From positions 1 through 6,452 of the forward strand of contig JBFFZG010000270.1 in assembly GCA_041568735.1 (NCBI GenBank): a stretch of 6,452 bases of DNA, read 5' to 3'. Each line of letters begins with the position of its first letter. Within the stretch, counting starts at the first letter, position 1. The stretch comes from WTJY01 sp041568735 (GTDB lineage: Bacteria; Chloroflexota; Anaerolineae; Promineifilales; Promineifilaceae). Under the pieces are notes generated by a model, which was not told where the DNA came from, did no database searches, and saw only the letters and a program-made list of their open reading frames with translations. Below, one piece after another: positions 1 through 6,133 of the stretch. The position numbers and the translations under genes are program-made.

Positions 1-1
1 A

Positions 2-505
2 CCGGCGGAAGCCGGCCGGCTGCCGACCATTCCCCCCCGCTTCAACGGGGGCAATATCGACATCCGCGGGCTGACGATCGGGGCGCATCTCTTTCTGCCG
101 GTCCATGTCGAGGGGGCGCTCTTTTCGACGGCCGACTGCCATTCGGCCCAGGGAGATGGCGAAGTGACCGGCACCGGCATCGAAACCCCGATGACCGTCA
201 CCCTACGCTTCCACGTGCGCAAGGACCGGCCGCTTAAAGAGCTCCAATTTACGACGCCCAGCCCGCTGACCCGCACCGATTCGCAGGGGTATTTCTGCAC
301 GACCGCGCACGGAGAGGATCTTTATGTTAACTCGCAGAACGCGGTGCGCTATATGATCGATTGGCTGGAAGCCGAGCACGGCCTGTCGCGCAGCCAGGCA
401 TACTGCCTGTGCAGCGTCGCCGCCGATCTCAAGATCAGCGAAATTGTCGATGCGCCCAACTGGATCGTCTCCTGCTATTTTCCTCTGAGTGTTCTCAAGG
501 GATGA
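2..505 (+). CDS. Acetamidase/formamidase family protein, C-terminal part (5' end outside window)
   Basis: The reading frame is open from the first complete codon at base 2 to the TGA at 503-505, giving 167 residues without a start, so the gene begins upstream. The FmdA/AmdA family hydrolyses formamide or short aliphatic amides to ammonia and the carboxylate in the cytoplasm. Recognisable family stretches are PPRFNGGNIDIRGL near the beginning, then ADCHSAQGDGEVTGTGIE (the conserved Asp-Cys-His and acidic residues of this family), and near the end AYCLCSVAADLKISEIVDAPN, a highly typical C-terminal block. The first ATG inside the frame, at 164, lies just after the conserved block and is not a credible start. 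Family members are usually about 300-400 residues, so roughly half is visible. The family assignment is secure. Whether the substrate is formamide, acetamide or another amide cannot be told. The gene is 114 bases from the next one and separated by hairpins, so it probably belongs to a different transcript. Confidence 0.93.
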   Translation, partial: PAEAGRLPTIPPRFNGGNIDIRGLTIGAHLFLPVHVEGALFSTADCHSAQGDGEVTGTGIETPMTVTLRFHVRKDRPLKELQFTTPSPLTRTDSQGYFCTTAHGEDLYVNSQNAVRYMIDWLEAEHGLSRSQAYCLCSVAADLKISEIVDAPNWIVSCYFPLSVLKG

Positions 506-534
506 GCCGGTCCCTTCAACTGACGGCCTGCAGT

Positions 535-566
535 GGTAAAATCCCGGACAGTCGGGATGGTTTACC
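535..566 (+). terminator. Imperfect hairpin downstream of the amidase gene, possible terminator
   Basis: GGTAAAATCCCG (535-546) pairs with CGGGATGGTTTACC (553-566), with a two-base bulge in the right arm and a six-base loop. It lies 30 bases after the amidase stop codon. There is no immediate run of T; the nearest is GTTTT at 571-575. It is therefore a plausible but imperfect Rho-independent terminator, or a transcript-end stabilising structure. Its right arm can also pair with the next hairpin. Confidence 0.4.
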
Positions 567-568
567 GC

Positions 569-588
569 CTGTTTTGAAGGTAAAACAG
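569..588 (+). repeat. Second perfect inverted repeat in the same intergenic region
   Basis: CTGTTTT (569-575) and AAAACAG (582-588) are exact reverse complements around the six-base loop GAAGGT. The stem is A/T-rich and lies 31 bases before the ATG of the sulfotransferase-like gene. GGTAAA at 579-584 repeats the start of the first hairpin (535-540), so TTTACC at 561-566 can pair with either copy. This could be an operator, part of an attenuator-like leader, or chance. Confidence 0.35.
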
Positions 589-619
589 CAAAAGCCACGA
601 TCAACCAGAATGTGTCTGT

Positions 620-1504
620 ATGATTGCCAGAGGGATTCACTTCATCCGCCGGCGGCTCGGGACCCGATGGGGGATTGATCCCCGCCCGATCCTGATCTAC
701 CAGATCGGGAAGGTCGGTTCTTCGACGATTCGAACATCTTTGGAGCGCCTCGGCCGCTACGACGTTTACCAGGTCCACCGCCTGAACCCAGAGAATATCG
801 CCCGGGTACGGCGGGCCCACGACGAGCGCGGCTGGCCGCACCCACGGACCGATCGCCATGGACTGGCCCTGTACGAGCGCCTCGTGCAACCGCGCGTGCC
901 GGCTCGCATCATCACCCTGGTGCGAGAGCCGATTGGGCGCAGTTTTTCTTACTACTTCCAGAACCTCGATAAAATCTGCGGCCGCCGGCATGCCCACCGC
1001 GCCATCCCCGTCGAGCGGCTGATCCGGGATTTTCCGGTCACTTTTCCGTATTCCGATAATCACCTGACCTGGTTTGACGACGAGTTCAAAGTGGTCACCG
1101 GAATCGACCTTTATCAGCCCGACCTTGATCTGAAGAAAGGCTACGACATTCTCGACAGTGATGTCTACCAGGTGCTTATCCTGCAAACCCATGCGCCGGA
1201 TGCCGTCAAAGCGGCCGCGCTCAGCCGCTTGCTCGACCTGGACGACGTCCCGATCATTCGGACCAATGTGACGTCCAGAAAATCCGCGGCCGAGGCGTAT
1301 CGGCGGTTCCGGGAGCAAATCCGTCTTGTACCGGCCTATCTCGATCACATGCTGAATGCCAGGTACAGCCGGACTTTCTTTGATTGGGATGATCTGCAGC
1401 GCTGGCGCCAGGTTTATGGTGGCCGTGGATCGATTATTCCCGAGGCGCTGCAGGCGCTGCAGCTCGAAATGGATCGAGAACGGGAAGCCATTTCTGCACC
1501 ATGA
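620..1504 (+). CDS. Sulfotransferase-fold protein of the putative capsular polysaccharide synthesis (NKWYS-like) family
   Basis: The 294-residue product is likely a cytoplasmic transferase that uses PAPS as sulfate donor, probably acting on a surface polysaccharide or other metabolite; the acceptor is unknown. Residues 28-37, QIGKVGSSTI, form the P-loop-like 5'-phosphosulfate binding loop. Residues 100-116, LVREPIGRSFSYYFQNL, form the 3'-phosphate binding segment with its conserved Arg and Ser. The rest follows the layout I recall for 'putative capsular polysaccharide synthesis' proteins: a GIDLY segment, KKGYDI, then NVTSRKSAAEAY and a C-terminal FFDWDDLQRWRQ helix. The Asn-x-x-x-x-Lys-x-Tyr block that names the family is degenerate here. 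ATG 620 is the only ATG, GTG or TTG after the in-frame TAA at 581-583, and no clear ribosome binding site precedes it. The stop overlaps the cyclase start by four bases (ATGA). The superfamily is solid. The sulfotransferase reaction is inferred from the two binding motifs. Confidence 0.8.
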   Translation: MIARGIHFIRRRLGTRWGIDPRPILIYQIGKVGSSTIRTSLERLGRYDVYQVHRLNPENIARVRRAHDERGWPHPRTDRHGLALYERLVQPRVPARIITLVREPIGRSFSYYFQNLDKICGRRHAHRAIPVERLIRDFPVTFPYSDNHLTWFDDEFKVVTGIDLYQPDLDLKKGYDILDSDVYQVLILQTHAPDAVKAAALSRLLDLDDVPIIRTNVTSRKSAAEAYRRFREQIRLVPAYLDHMLNARYSRTFFDWDDLQRWRQVYGGRGSIIPEALQALQLEMDREREAISAP

Positions 1505-4254
1505 ACTCCCATCTTCCCTCCGGGACCGTCACCTTCCTCTTCACCGATATTGAAGGGAGCACCCGCCTCTGGCAGGAAATGCCCCGGGCGATGGCCGCTT
1601 CCCACAGCCGGCACGATGCCATCGTTCGCGCGGCCATTGAAGCCCACAGCGGCCACATATTCCGCGTCGTCGGCGATTCCTTCAGCGCCGCTTTTCACAA
1701 GGCGATTGACGGCCTGCGGGCCGCCCTGGCCGCCCAGCAGGGGCTGCAGGCGGAACCCTGGGGAGAGACCGGCCCCCTGCGCGTTCGCATGGGGCTGCAC
1801 ACCGGCGCGGCCGTGCCGGCCGGGGATGGCTCCAAGGAGTACGATGAGGGCTATACGACCCTGGCCACCACACAGCGGGTGATGGCGGCCGCGCACGGCG
1901 GGCAGGTACTGCTCTCGCAGACCACGGCCGATCTGGTGGAGTCGGAATGGCCGGACACCGTCTCCCTGCGCGACCTGGGTGAACACCAGCTGAAGGATCT
2001 GCGCGCGCCGCTGCGCCTCCACCAGCTGGTGGCGGATGGGCTTCCACAGGTGTTTCCGCCGATCCAATCGCCCAACGTTATCCCCCACAATCTGCCCGCC
2101 CGGCTGACCTCGTTCATCGGCCGGGAACGAGAGCTGGCCGGCATCCGCCGGCTCCTCCAATCGACGCGGCTGGTGACCCTGGCCGGCGCCGGTGGAACGG
2201 GGAAAACCCGCCTCTCCCAGGAAGCCGGTCTTCGGGAGCTCGACAGCTTCCCCCACGGCGTCTGGTTTATTGAGCTGGCGCCGCTCACCGACCCGGCCCA
2301 GATCGTGCCCGCCATGGCCCAGGTTCTCGGCCTGCTGGATCAGCCTTTCACATCGCTGACTTCGCTCGTCCTCGATTATCTGCGCGAGAAAAAAGCGCTG
2401 TTGATATTCGATAACTGCGAACACCTGGTCGATGGCTGCGCCCGGCTCGCCGACGACCTTCTGCGCCAGGGATCATCCCTCAAAATTATGATCAGCAGCC
2501 GGGAGCCTCTGGGGATCACCGGTGAGGTCATCTTCCGCGTCCCGCCGATGGTCGGCCAGGAATCGATCCAGCTGTTTCTCGAGCGCGCGCGGGCCGTCAG
2601 CCCCCATTTTGAGGTCACCCCGGCCAATGAAGCGGTGATTGGTCGGATCAGCACCCGGCTGGACGGCATCCCACTGGCCATTGAACTGGCCGCCGCTCGC
2701 GTCAACGTCCTGTCACCTGAGCAGATAGCCGCTCGTCTTGACCATCGCTTCCAACTGCTCGTCCGCGGCAGCCGTACCGCCCTGCCTCATCAGCAAACGC
2801 TGCGTGCATTGATTGATTGGAGCTACGACCTGTTGACCGGGGATGAGCGAGCCCTTCTCCGCCGGCTGTCGGTTTTTGTCAGCGGCTGGACTCTGGAAGC
2901 GGCCGAAGCCCTATCTCCGGAGCTGCCCGTGCTCGACCTGCTGGCTCAGCTCGTCAATAAATCCCTCGTTCTTGCGATTGAAGATCATGAAACCACGCGC
3001 TACCAGATGCTGGAAACGATCCGCCAGTACGCGCAGGAAAAATTGGGAGAGAGCGGCGAGAGGGGCCGGTTTCACGGCGCCCATGCGGCCTATTTCGCGG
3101 AACTGGCCGGTGAGATTGAGCCAAAGCTCTCCACGGCCGATGCCCTATCCTGGGTAAAAACGCTCGAGCTGGAGCACGATAACCTGCGGGCCGCCTTTGA
3201 ATGGCTGCTGGAGAGGAATCCGGAAGAGGCCCTGAGGATCCCGATTTCCATCTCGATCATCTGGAATATACGGGGTAATCAAACCGAGGGGCGCGGCTGG
3301 ATCGAGGCGGGGATTGCTCAAATCGAGGCGCTGCCAACGGGCAGTGGTGAAGAGCAGTTGGCCCGCAAAAAAATCATTGCCCGGGGGTTGAGCGCCCTCC
3401 TGTCCGTGGTGGTTTACCAGGGAGATAATGCCACGGCGGACCGCGTCGGAGAAAAATGCATCGCCCTGGCTCGCGAGCTGGGTGATCAGGCGCTGCTGGC
3501 CCGGGCCTCTGTCTTTATTGCCAGCGGCCGTATGGTCACCGGGGATACCCACGGCGTGGAAGAGATCGTGGCGGAAGGACTGGCGGCTGCGCGGGCCAGC
3601 GGCGATCCGTTTACTCTGGGATTGGCCCTTTCGGTAACGGCCGAACTGTACATGTTTCTCGATCGGGATCCTGAAACCATCAAGGCCTATTTCGAGGAAG
3701 GGATCGCCCTTCTCAAAGCGAGAGGAAATTTGTGGAATGTATCCAACAGGCTGCTGGGGATGAGCATGGCGGCCCGCTACAAGGGGCGCTTTGACGATGC
3801 CCGCGCCAAGTTCGCTACCCTGGAATCCATTTTGCACGAAACAGGAGACCTTTATCTTCTCAATCTGGTTCACAGCGAACTCGCCCACATGGACCGCTAC
3901 GAAGGCCGGCTGGATCAGGCCAAACGGATATACCGGGAAACTATCGTGGAATGGGTGCGGCTCGGCCATCGGGCGGCCGTGGCGCATCAGCTCGAATCCT
4001 TCGCCTTTATCGCCGCTGCCTGGGAACAGTTCGAGCGGGCGGCGCGCCTGCTTGGTGCGGCCGAAGCCCTGCGCGAGAAAATCCAAATCGAGATGAGTCC
4101 CTCGGAGAAAGTGGAATACAAACGGGAGGTAGCCGGGCTGCGCCAGGCAGCCGGCGCGGGCGCGGTGGATAACTGGTGGCAGCAGGGTCGAAAGCTGTCC
4201 ACAGAAGCCGCCGTTCACCTGGCTCTGGCGGAGGACGAGGAGCCGGCGGCCTGA
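1501..4254 (+). CDS. Class III nucleotidyl cyclase domain fused to NB-ARC/STAND ATPase and TPR repeats
   Basis: This is a 917-residue three-part signalling protein, probably cytoplasmic since no signal peptide or membrane segment is visible. Residues 8-177 are a class III adenylate/guanylate cyclase domain opening with GTVTFLFTDIEGST. Asp16 and Asp59 (VVGDSF) are the expected metal ligands, but by eye alignment the purine-selecting Lys is Arg55 and the transition-state Asn is Ala122, while Asp115 and Arg126 remain. Residues about 203-500 are a STAND ATPase: FIGRERELAGI at 205-215, Walker A GAGGTGKT at 229-236, Walker B LLIFDNCEHL at 300-309, SSREPLG at 332-338, the GIPLAIELAAAR motif at 389-400, and a winged-helix part with LIDWSYDLL near 437-445. 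Residues about 525-846 are helical TPR-like repeats. The last 71 residues (AARLLGAAEALRE onward) are the usual tail of this group. No LuxR-type DNA-binding domain is present, so it is not a MalT-type regulator. Ligand sensing by the TPRs that controls the ATPase and cyclase is inferred. Translation is probably coupled to the upstream gene. Confidence 0.9.
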   Translation: MNSHLPSGTVTFLFTDIEGSTRLWQEMPRAMAASHSRHDAIVRAAIEAHSGHIFRVVGDSFSAAFHKAIDGLRAALAAQQGLQAEPWGETGPLRVRMGLHTGAAVPAGDGSKEYDEGYTTLATTQRVMAAAHGGQVLLSQTTADLVESEWPDTVSLRDLGEHQLKDLRAPLRLHQLVADGLPQVFPPIQSPNVIPHNLPARLTSFIGRERELAGIRRLLQSTRLVTLAGAGGTGKTRLSQEAGLRELDSFPHGVWFIELAPLTDPAQIVPAMAQVLGLLDQPFTSLTSLVLDYLREKKALLIFDNCEHLVDGCARLADDLLRQGSSLKIMISSREPLGITGEVIFRVPPMVGQESIQLFLERARAVSPHFEVTPANEAVIGRISTRLDGIPLAIELAAARVNVLSPEQIAARLDHRFQLLVRGSRTALPHQQTLRALIDWSYDLLTGDERALLRRLSVFVSGWTLEAAEALSPELPVLDLLAQLVNKSLVLAIEDHETTRYQMLETIRQYAQEKLGESGERGRFHGAHAAYFAELAGEIEPKLSTADALSWVKTLELEHDNLRAAFEWLLERNPEEALRIPISISIIWNIRGNQTEGRGWIEAGIAQIEALPTGSGEEQLARKKIIARGLSALLSVVVYQGDNATADRVGEKCIALARELGDQALLARASVFIASGRMVTGDTHGVEEIVAEGLAAARASGDPFTLGLALSVTAELYMFLDRDPETIKAYFEEGIALLKARGNLWNVSNRLLGMSMAARYKGRFDDARAKFATLESILHETGDLYLLNLVHSELAHMDRYEGRLDQAKRIYRETIVEWVRLGHRAAVAHQLESFAFIAAAWEQFERAARLLGAAEALREKIQIEMSPSEKVEYKREVAGLRQAAGAGAVDNWWQQGRKLSTEAAVHLALAEDEEPAA

Positions 4255-4297
4255 TTTCGCGTCGGGCGCCGGCCGCTTCCACGCTTAATCCAGGGCC

Positions 4298-4302
4298 AGG
4301 AG
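4298..4302 (+). promoter_or_regulatory. Ribosome binding site AGGAG before ATG 4309
   Basis: AGGAG stands six bases before ATG 4309, good spacing for a Shine-Dalgarno site. The ATG opens only a ten-codon frame (MGRHIAAAHS) that stops at TGA 4339-4341 and overlaps ATG 4338 as ATGA. Either this is a short coupled leader, or 4309 is the true start of the following damaged gene and a frameshift separates them. Confidence 0.4.
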
Positions 4303-4337
4303 CCGGCGATGGGCCGCCACATTGCAGCGGCTCACTC

Positions 4338-4746
4338 ATGATGGTGGGCCAAAATACCGGAGGTGTGCCCCTGGAAGCCGGCGATGTTGCCGCCTTTGCC
4401 GGCATCGCGGTCACCGAGGATGGCAATGTCCTCGAGGTTGGCTCGGCCGCGCTGGCCGGCAGCACAGCCACTGCCGAGGTTGTTTACGGCCGTTTCCCGA
4501 AAGAACTGCTCAATGCGGCGCCGGAAGGGATTCTCGGCCTGGACACCTTTGACGGCACCGCTCCCGCTGCCCTGGGGACTACGTCCTGCTCGTCGTCTAC
4601 GGCCCGGCGCAGGTCAAGGCCGACGAGTCGGCGGCCGCGCTCCAGCGCGCGCCGGCGGGCGGCAGCTCAGGAGCGGTTCTCGGCAAGGCGCTGGAGACCA
4701 GGCCCGATCAAACGGCCGGCTCGACGTCTTCGGGACGCTGCGTTGA
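4338..4746 (+). pseudogene. Frameshifted remnant of a Chloroflexota-type C-terminal domain protein (VYGPAQVKAD motif)
   Basis: No single frame gives a sensible protein, but three successive frames join into one. From ATG 4338 the product reads MMVGQNTGGVPLEAGDVAAF and continues through VVYGRFP to LDTFDGTAPAALG. Just after the GGGG run at 4574-4577 the frame must change to read GDYVLLVVYGPAQVKADESA, then GAVLGKALETRPDQTAG. Near 4718-4720 it must change again to read LDVFGTLR and stop at TGA 4744. Each junction is repaired by adding one base, and the repaired product is about 136 residues. I recall this sequence as the C-terminal domain of larger Chloroflexota hypothetical proteins, with the order AGDV-AFAGIA, VVYGRF, GDYVLLVVYGPAQVKAD, GKALE, VTLR. 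The large N-terminal part is absent, and the stretch between VKADESA and VLGKALE seems short. The function of the domain is unknown. The locus is either a decayed gene fragment or an intact short gene carrying two sequencing errors. Confidence 0.7.
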
Positions 4747-4751
4747 GGGGG
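4745..4751 (+). promoter_or_regulatory. Strong ribosome binding site GAGGGGG pointing to an ATC start at 4759
   Basis: GAGGGGG overlaps the stop codon of the preceding remnant and ends seven bases before ATC 4759, which is ideal spacing. ATG 4786, the first conventional start in this frame, has only CGCAAACGCCTCCTG before it, with no purine-rich site. The site therefore favours an upstream start in the secreted-protein gene. Confidence 0.5.
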
Positions 4752-4785
4752 CAAACCCATCAAGCGACAGCGCAAACGCCTCCTG

Positions 4786-5034
4786 ATGTGGGTCGGAGTT
4801 GGCCTGCTGGGCTCACTGCTTCTCTTATCTGGAATCAGTGGGGCGGCTCCAGCCTCAAGCGGCCAGAGCGGCTACCAGCTCGCCCGGCAGGTGATCGGCA
4901 GTGGACCGGGCTCGGCCGGCGGTGGGTTCATCCTGACCGGTGCCAGCGGCGGTGGATCCTATAAACTGCAGAGCGGTTTCTGGCCGGGTTTAACCATCGA
5001 CTATGAGATTTACCTCCCCCTGGTCAGCCGCTGA
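4786..5034 (+). CDS. Small secreted protein with C-terminal YEIYLPLVSR signature
   Basis: From ATG 4786 the product has 82 residues. Residues 1-22 are a hydrophobic signal segment (GVGLLGSLLLLSGISGAAPA), probably cleaved near the alanines. A small Gly/Ser-rich body follows with GYQLARQVIGSG, GGGFILTGASGG and SYKLQSGFWPG. The end is YEIYLPLVSR, a C-terminal tag that I recall on very many exported Chloroflexota proteins and whose function is unestablished. Related proteins usually carry a GQP-containing segment between the 'TG' strand and 'SGG-YxLxxGFWPG'; it appears to be missing here. The frame is open upstream from the stop at 4744, and codons 4759-4785 read I/M-KRQRKRLL, an excellent positively charged signal-peptide n-region. 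With the ribosome site at 4745-4751 this suggests real translation from ATC 4759 (91 residues) or a miscalled ATG. It follows the frameshifted remnant by 12 bases if started there, so the two were probably one operon. Export is well supported; the role is unknown. Confidence 0.75.
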   Translation: MWVGVGLLGSLLLLSGISGAAPASSGQSGYQLARQVIGSGPGSAGGGFILTGASGGGSYKLQSGFWPGLTIDYEIYLPLVSR

Positions 5035-5088
5035 TCCGGCGAGACACCGGCCGGTCCCCAACCTCGCGGGACCGGCCGTCTCGCCGGA
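5035..5088 (+). terminator. Long GC-rich hairpin after the secreted-protein gene, likely terminator
   Basis: The sequence directly after the TGA at 5032-5034 folds into a very stable stem. TCCGGCGAGA (5035-5044) pairs with TCTCGCCGGA (5079-5088), and CGGCCGGTCCC (5048-5058) pairs with GGGACCGGCCG (5068-5078). A three-base bulge CAC sits in the left arm and the loop is nine bases. AATTT follows, with TTTTT further on at 5113-5117. The U-tract is weak, but position and stability favour transcription termination for the upstream unit. Since 21 paired bases are near-perfect, it may work in both directions. Confidence 0.7.
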
Positions 5089-5222
5089 ATTTCCGGATTA
5101 ACTCCCCTTAAATTTTTCTCCCATCATTCGACCGTTTGCCTGCCGGTCGGGTAACATAAGCCGCGCTTCACCTGTCGCGTCCCTTTAGATCTGGTTTGCC
5201 GGAGTTTTCCGTTTCCAATCAT

Positions 5223-6089
5223 ATGAAGCAAGGCTCGAACAGCCCTTTGCCCGCGGCTGACCCGCCCGACCTGTCCCGCCGGCGCCGCATCTGGCTCCGC
5301 CTGTGGTCCGTGGTTCTGCGCGGCTGGCCGCTGGCGGCCGGTTTCGGCCTCGCTTTTCTGGCCCTCTTCGTTTACGGCGCTGCCTACCCGCCCCCGGAAC
5401 CGCTTGACGAAGGGGATGTCGACCAGATCGCCGTCGATATTATCGCTTCGGTGACCCCGCCTCCTTCTTACGCCAGCCAGGTCTACCAGTACATTCTCCC
5501 CTCGCTCGTCTTCATTCAAACCGACCGGCAGGACGAGGAAGGGGAAAAAGGGTTTGCCGTCGGCACCGGGGTCGTCATCAACAACGATGCCGAGGTGCTG
5601 ACTGCCCTGCACGTCGTGCAGGGCGCAACCGAAATCAACCTGACCTTTGTCGACGGCAGCCACGTCCAGGCGCTGGTCGTGGCGACTGAACCGGAGCACG
5701 ACATCGCCGTACTGCAGCCAATTGAGCGGCCAGGGCTCATCGTGCCGGCCGTCGTCGGCAACCCGCGGGCAATGCGGGTCGGGGATGAGGCCTACGCCGT
5801 CGGCAACCCCTTCGGCCTGCCCGGCTCGATGAGCAATGGGGTCATCTCCGGCTTCGACCGTGCGCTGACCCCGCGCGGGAGCGACACCCGGCTGGAAGGA
5901 CTCATCCAGTTTGACGCGGCCGTCAATCCGGGCAACTCCGGTGGGCCGCTGCTTAACCGGGCCGGCCACGTCATCGGCATCGTCACCGCTCTGGCCAACC
6001 CGACCGAGCAGGACTTCTTCATCGGTATCGGCTTCGCCGTCCCGATCAACATCGCCGCCGGCGGCGGGGCGGGGCTGCCCGATTACTAG
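5223..6089 (+). CDS. Membrane-anchored trypsin-like serine protease (HtrA/DegP-type, S1C), no PDZ domain
   Basis: The 288-residue product is likely an endoprotease anchored in the membrane with its catalytic domain outside the cytoplasm. Residues 19-22 are RRRR, followed by a hydrophobic helix at about residues 35-54 (WPLAAGFGLAFLALFVYGAA), giving an N-in orientation. A linker rich in Pro and acidic residues leads to the protease domain. The catalytic triad is visible as His130 in VLTALHVVQG, Asp160 in EHDIAVL and Ser239 in NPGNSGGPL. AYAVGNPFGLPGSMSNGVIS is the typical HtrA segment before the serine. The chain ends soon after the FFIGIGFAVPI strand with a Gly-rich tail (AGGGAGLPDY), so no PDZ domain is present, unlike DegP. 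ATG 5223 was chosen; a TTG at 5196 in the same frame would add nine residues (MPEFSVSNH). Neither has a good ribosome site; GGAG at 5201-5204 is 18 bases from the ATG, too far. It lies 44 bases before the MoxR gene. Substrates are unknown. Confidence 0.88.
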   Translation: MKQGSNSPLPAADPPDLSRRRRIWLRLWSVVLRGWPLAAGFGLAFLALFVYGAAYPPPEPLDEGDVDQIAVDIIASVTPPPSYASQVYQYILPSLVFIQTDRQDEEGEKGFAVGTGVVINNDAEVLTALHVVQGATEINLTFVDGSHVQALVVATEPEHDIAVLQPIERPGLIVPAVVGNPRAMRVGDEAYAVGNPFGLPGSMSNGVISGFDRALTPRGSDTRLEGLIQFDAAVNPGNSGGPLLNRAGHVIGIVTALANPTEQDFFIGIGFAVPINIAAGGGAGLPDY

Positions 6090-6120
6090 CCGCCGGCCGC
6101 CAATTTCAATTGAATCATCA

Positions 6121-6126
6121 AAAGGA
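6121..6126 (+). promoter_or_regulatory. Ribosome binding site AAAGGA for the MoxR gene
   Basis: AAAGGA ends seven bases before ATG 6134 and is the clearest conventional Shine-Dalgarno site of the window. It fixes the MoxR start. A ten-base perfect palindrome, TTCAATTGAA (6105-6114), lies just upstream and might be an operator, though it could also be chance. Confidence 0.65.
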
Positions 6127-6133
6127 TCAGCCC

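Noticed and set aside
203..1348. Long minus-strand open frame (381 codons) opposite the amidase and sulfotransferase genes
   Set aside because: It spans the intergenic region and two well-supported plus-strand genes, has no recognisable motif, and its composition fits the antisense of GC-rich coding DNA.
1414..2424. Minus-strand frame of 336 codons opposite the cyclase domain
   Set aside because: It is antisense to strongly conserved cyclase and Walker A coding sequence. Gly/Arg/Gln-rich low-information protein with no domain.
3145..4218. Minus-strand frame of 357 codons opposite the TPR region
   Set aside because: Shadow of the STAND gene; no motif and no ribosome site seen.
1501..4254. 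Anti-phage STAND (Avs-like) or Pycsar interpretation of the cyclase/ATPase protein
   Set aside because: No nuclease, TIR, membrane effector or other defence gene is adjacent, and the architecture matches the common cyclase/NB-ARC/TPR signalling proteins. Defence cannot be excluded but nothing in the window supports it.
4176..4964. Single plus-strand frame of 262 codons across the remnant and secreted-protein region
   Set aside because: Its beginning lies inside the STAND gene and its end is out of frame with both the VYGPAQVKAD part and the YLPLV protein. Only the 4338-4577 portion is meaningful.
5130..5157. CGACCG/CGGTCG inverted repeat and TTGCCT...TAACAT as a promoter for the protease gene
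   Set aside because: The spacer between the supposed -35 and -10 is only about ten bases and the stem is six pairs, which is expected by chance in this GC-rich DNA.
6054..6094. GCCGCC/GGCGGC repeats around the protease stop codon as a terminator
   Set aside because: Part of it is Ala/Gly-coding sequence, no T-tract follows, and the closely spaced MoxR gene argues for read-through.
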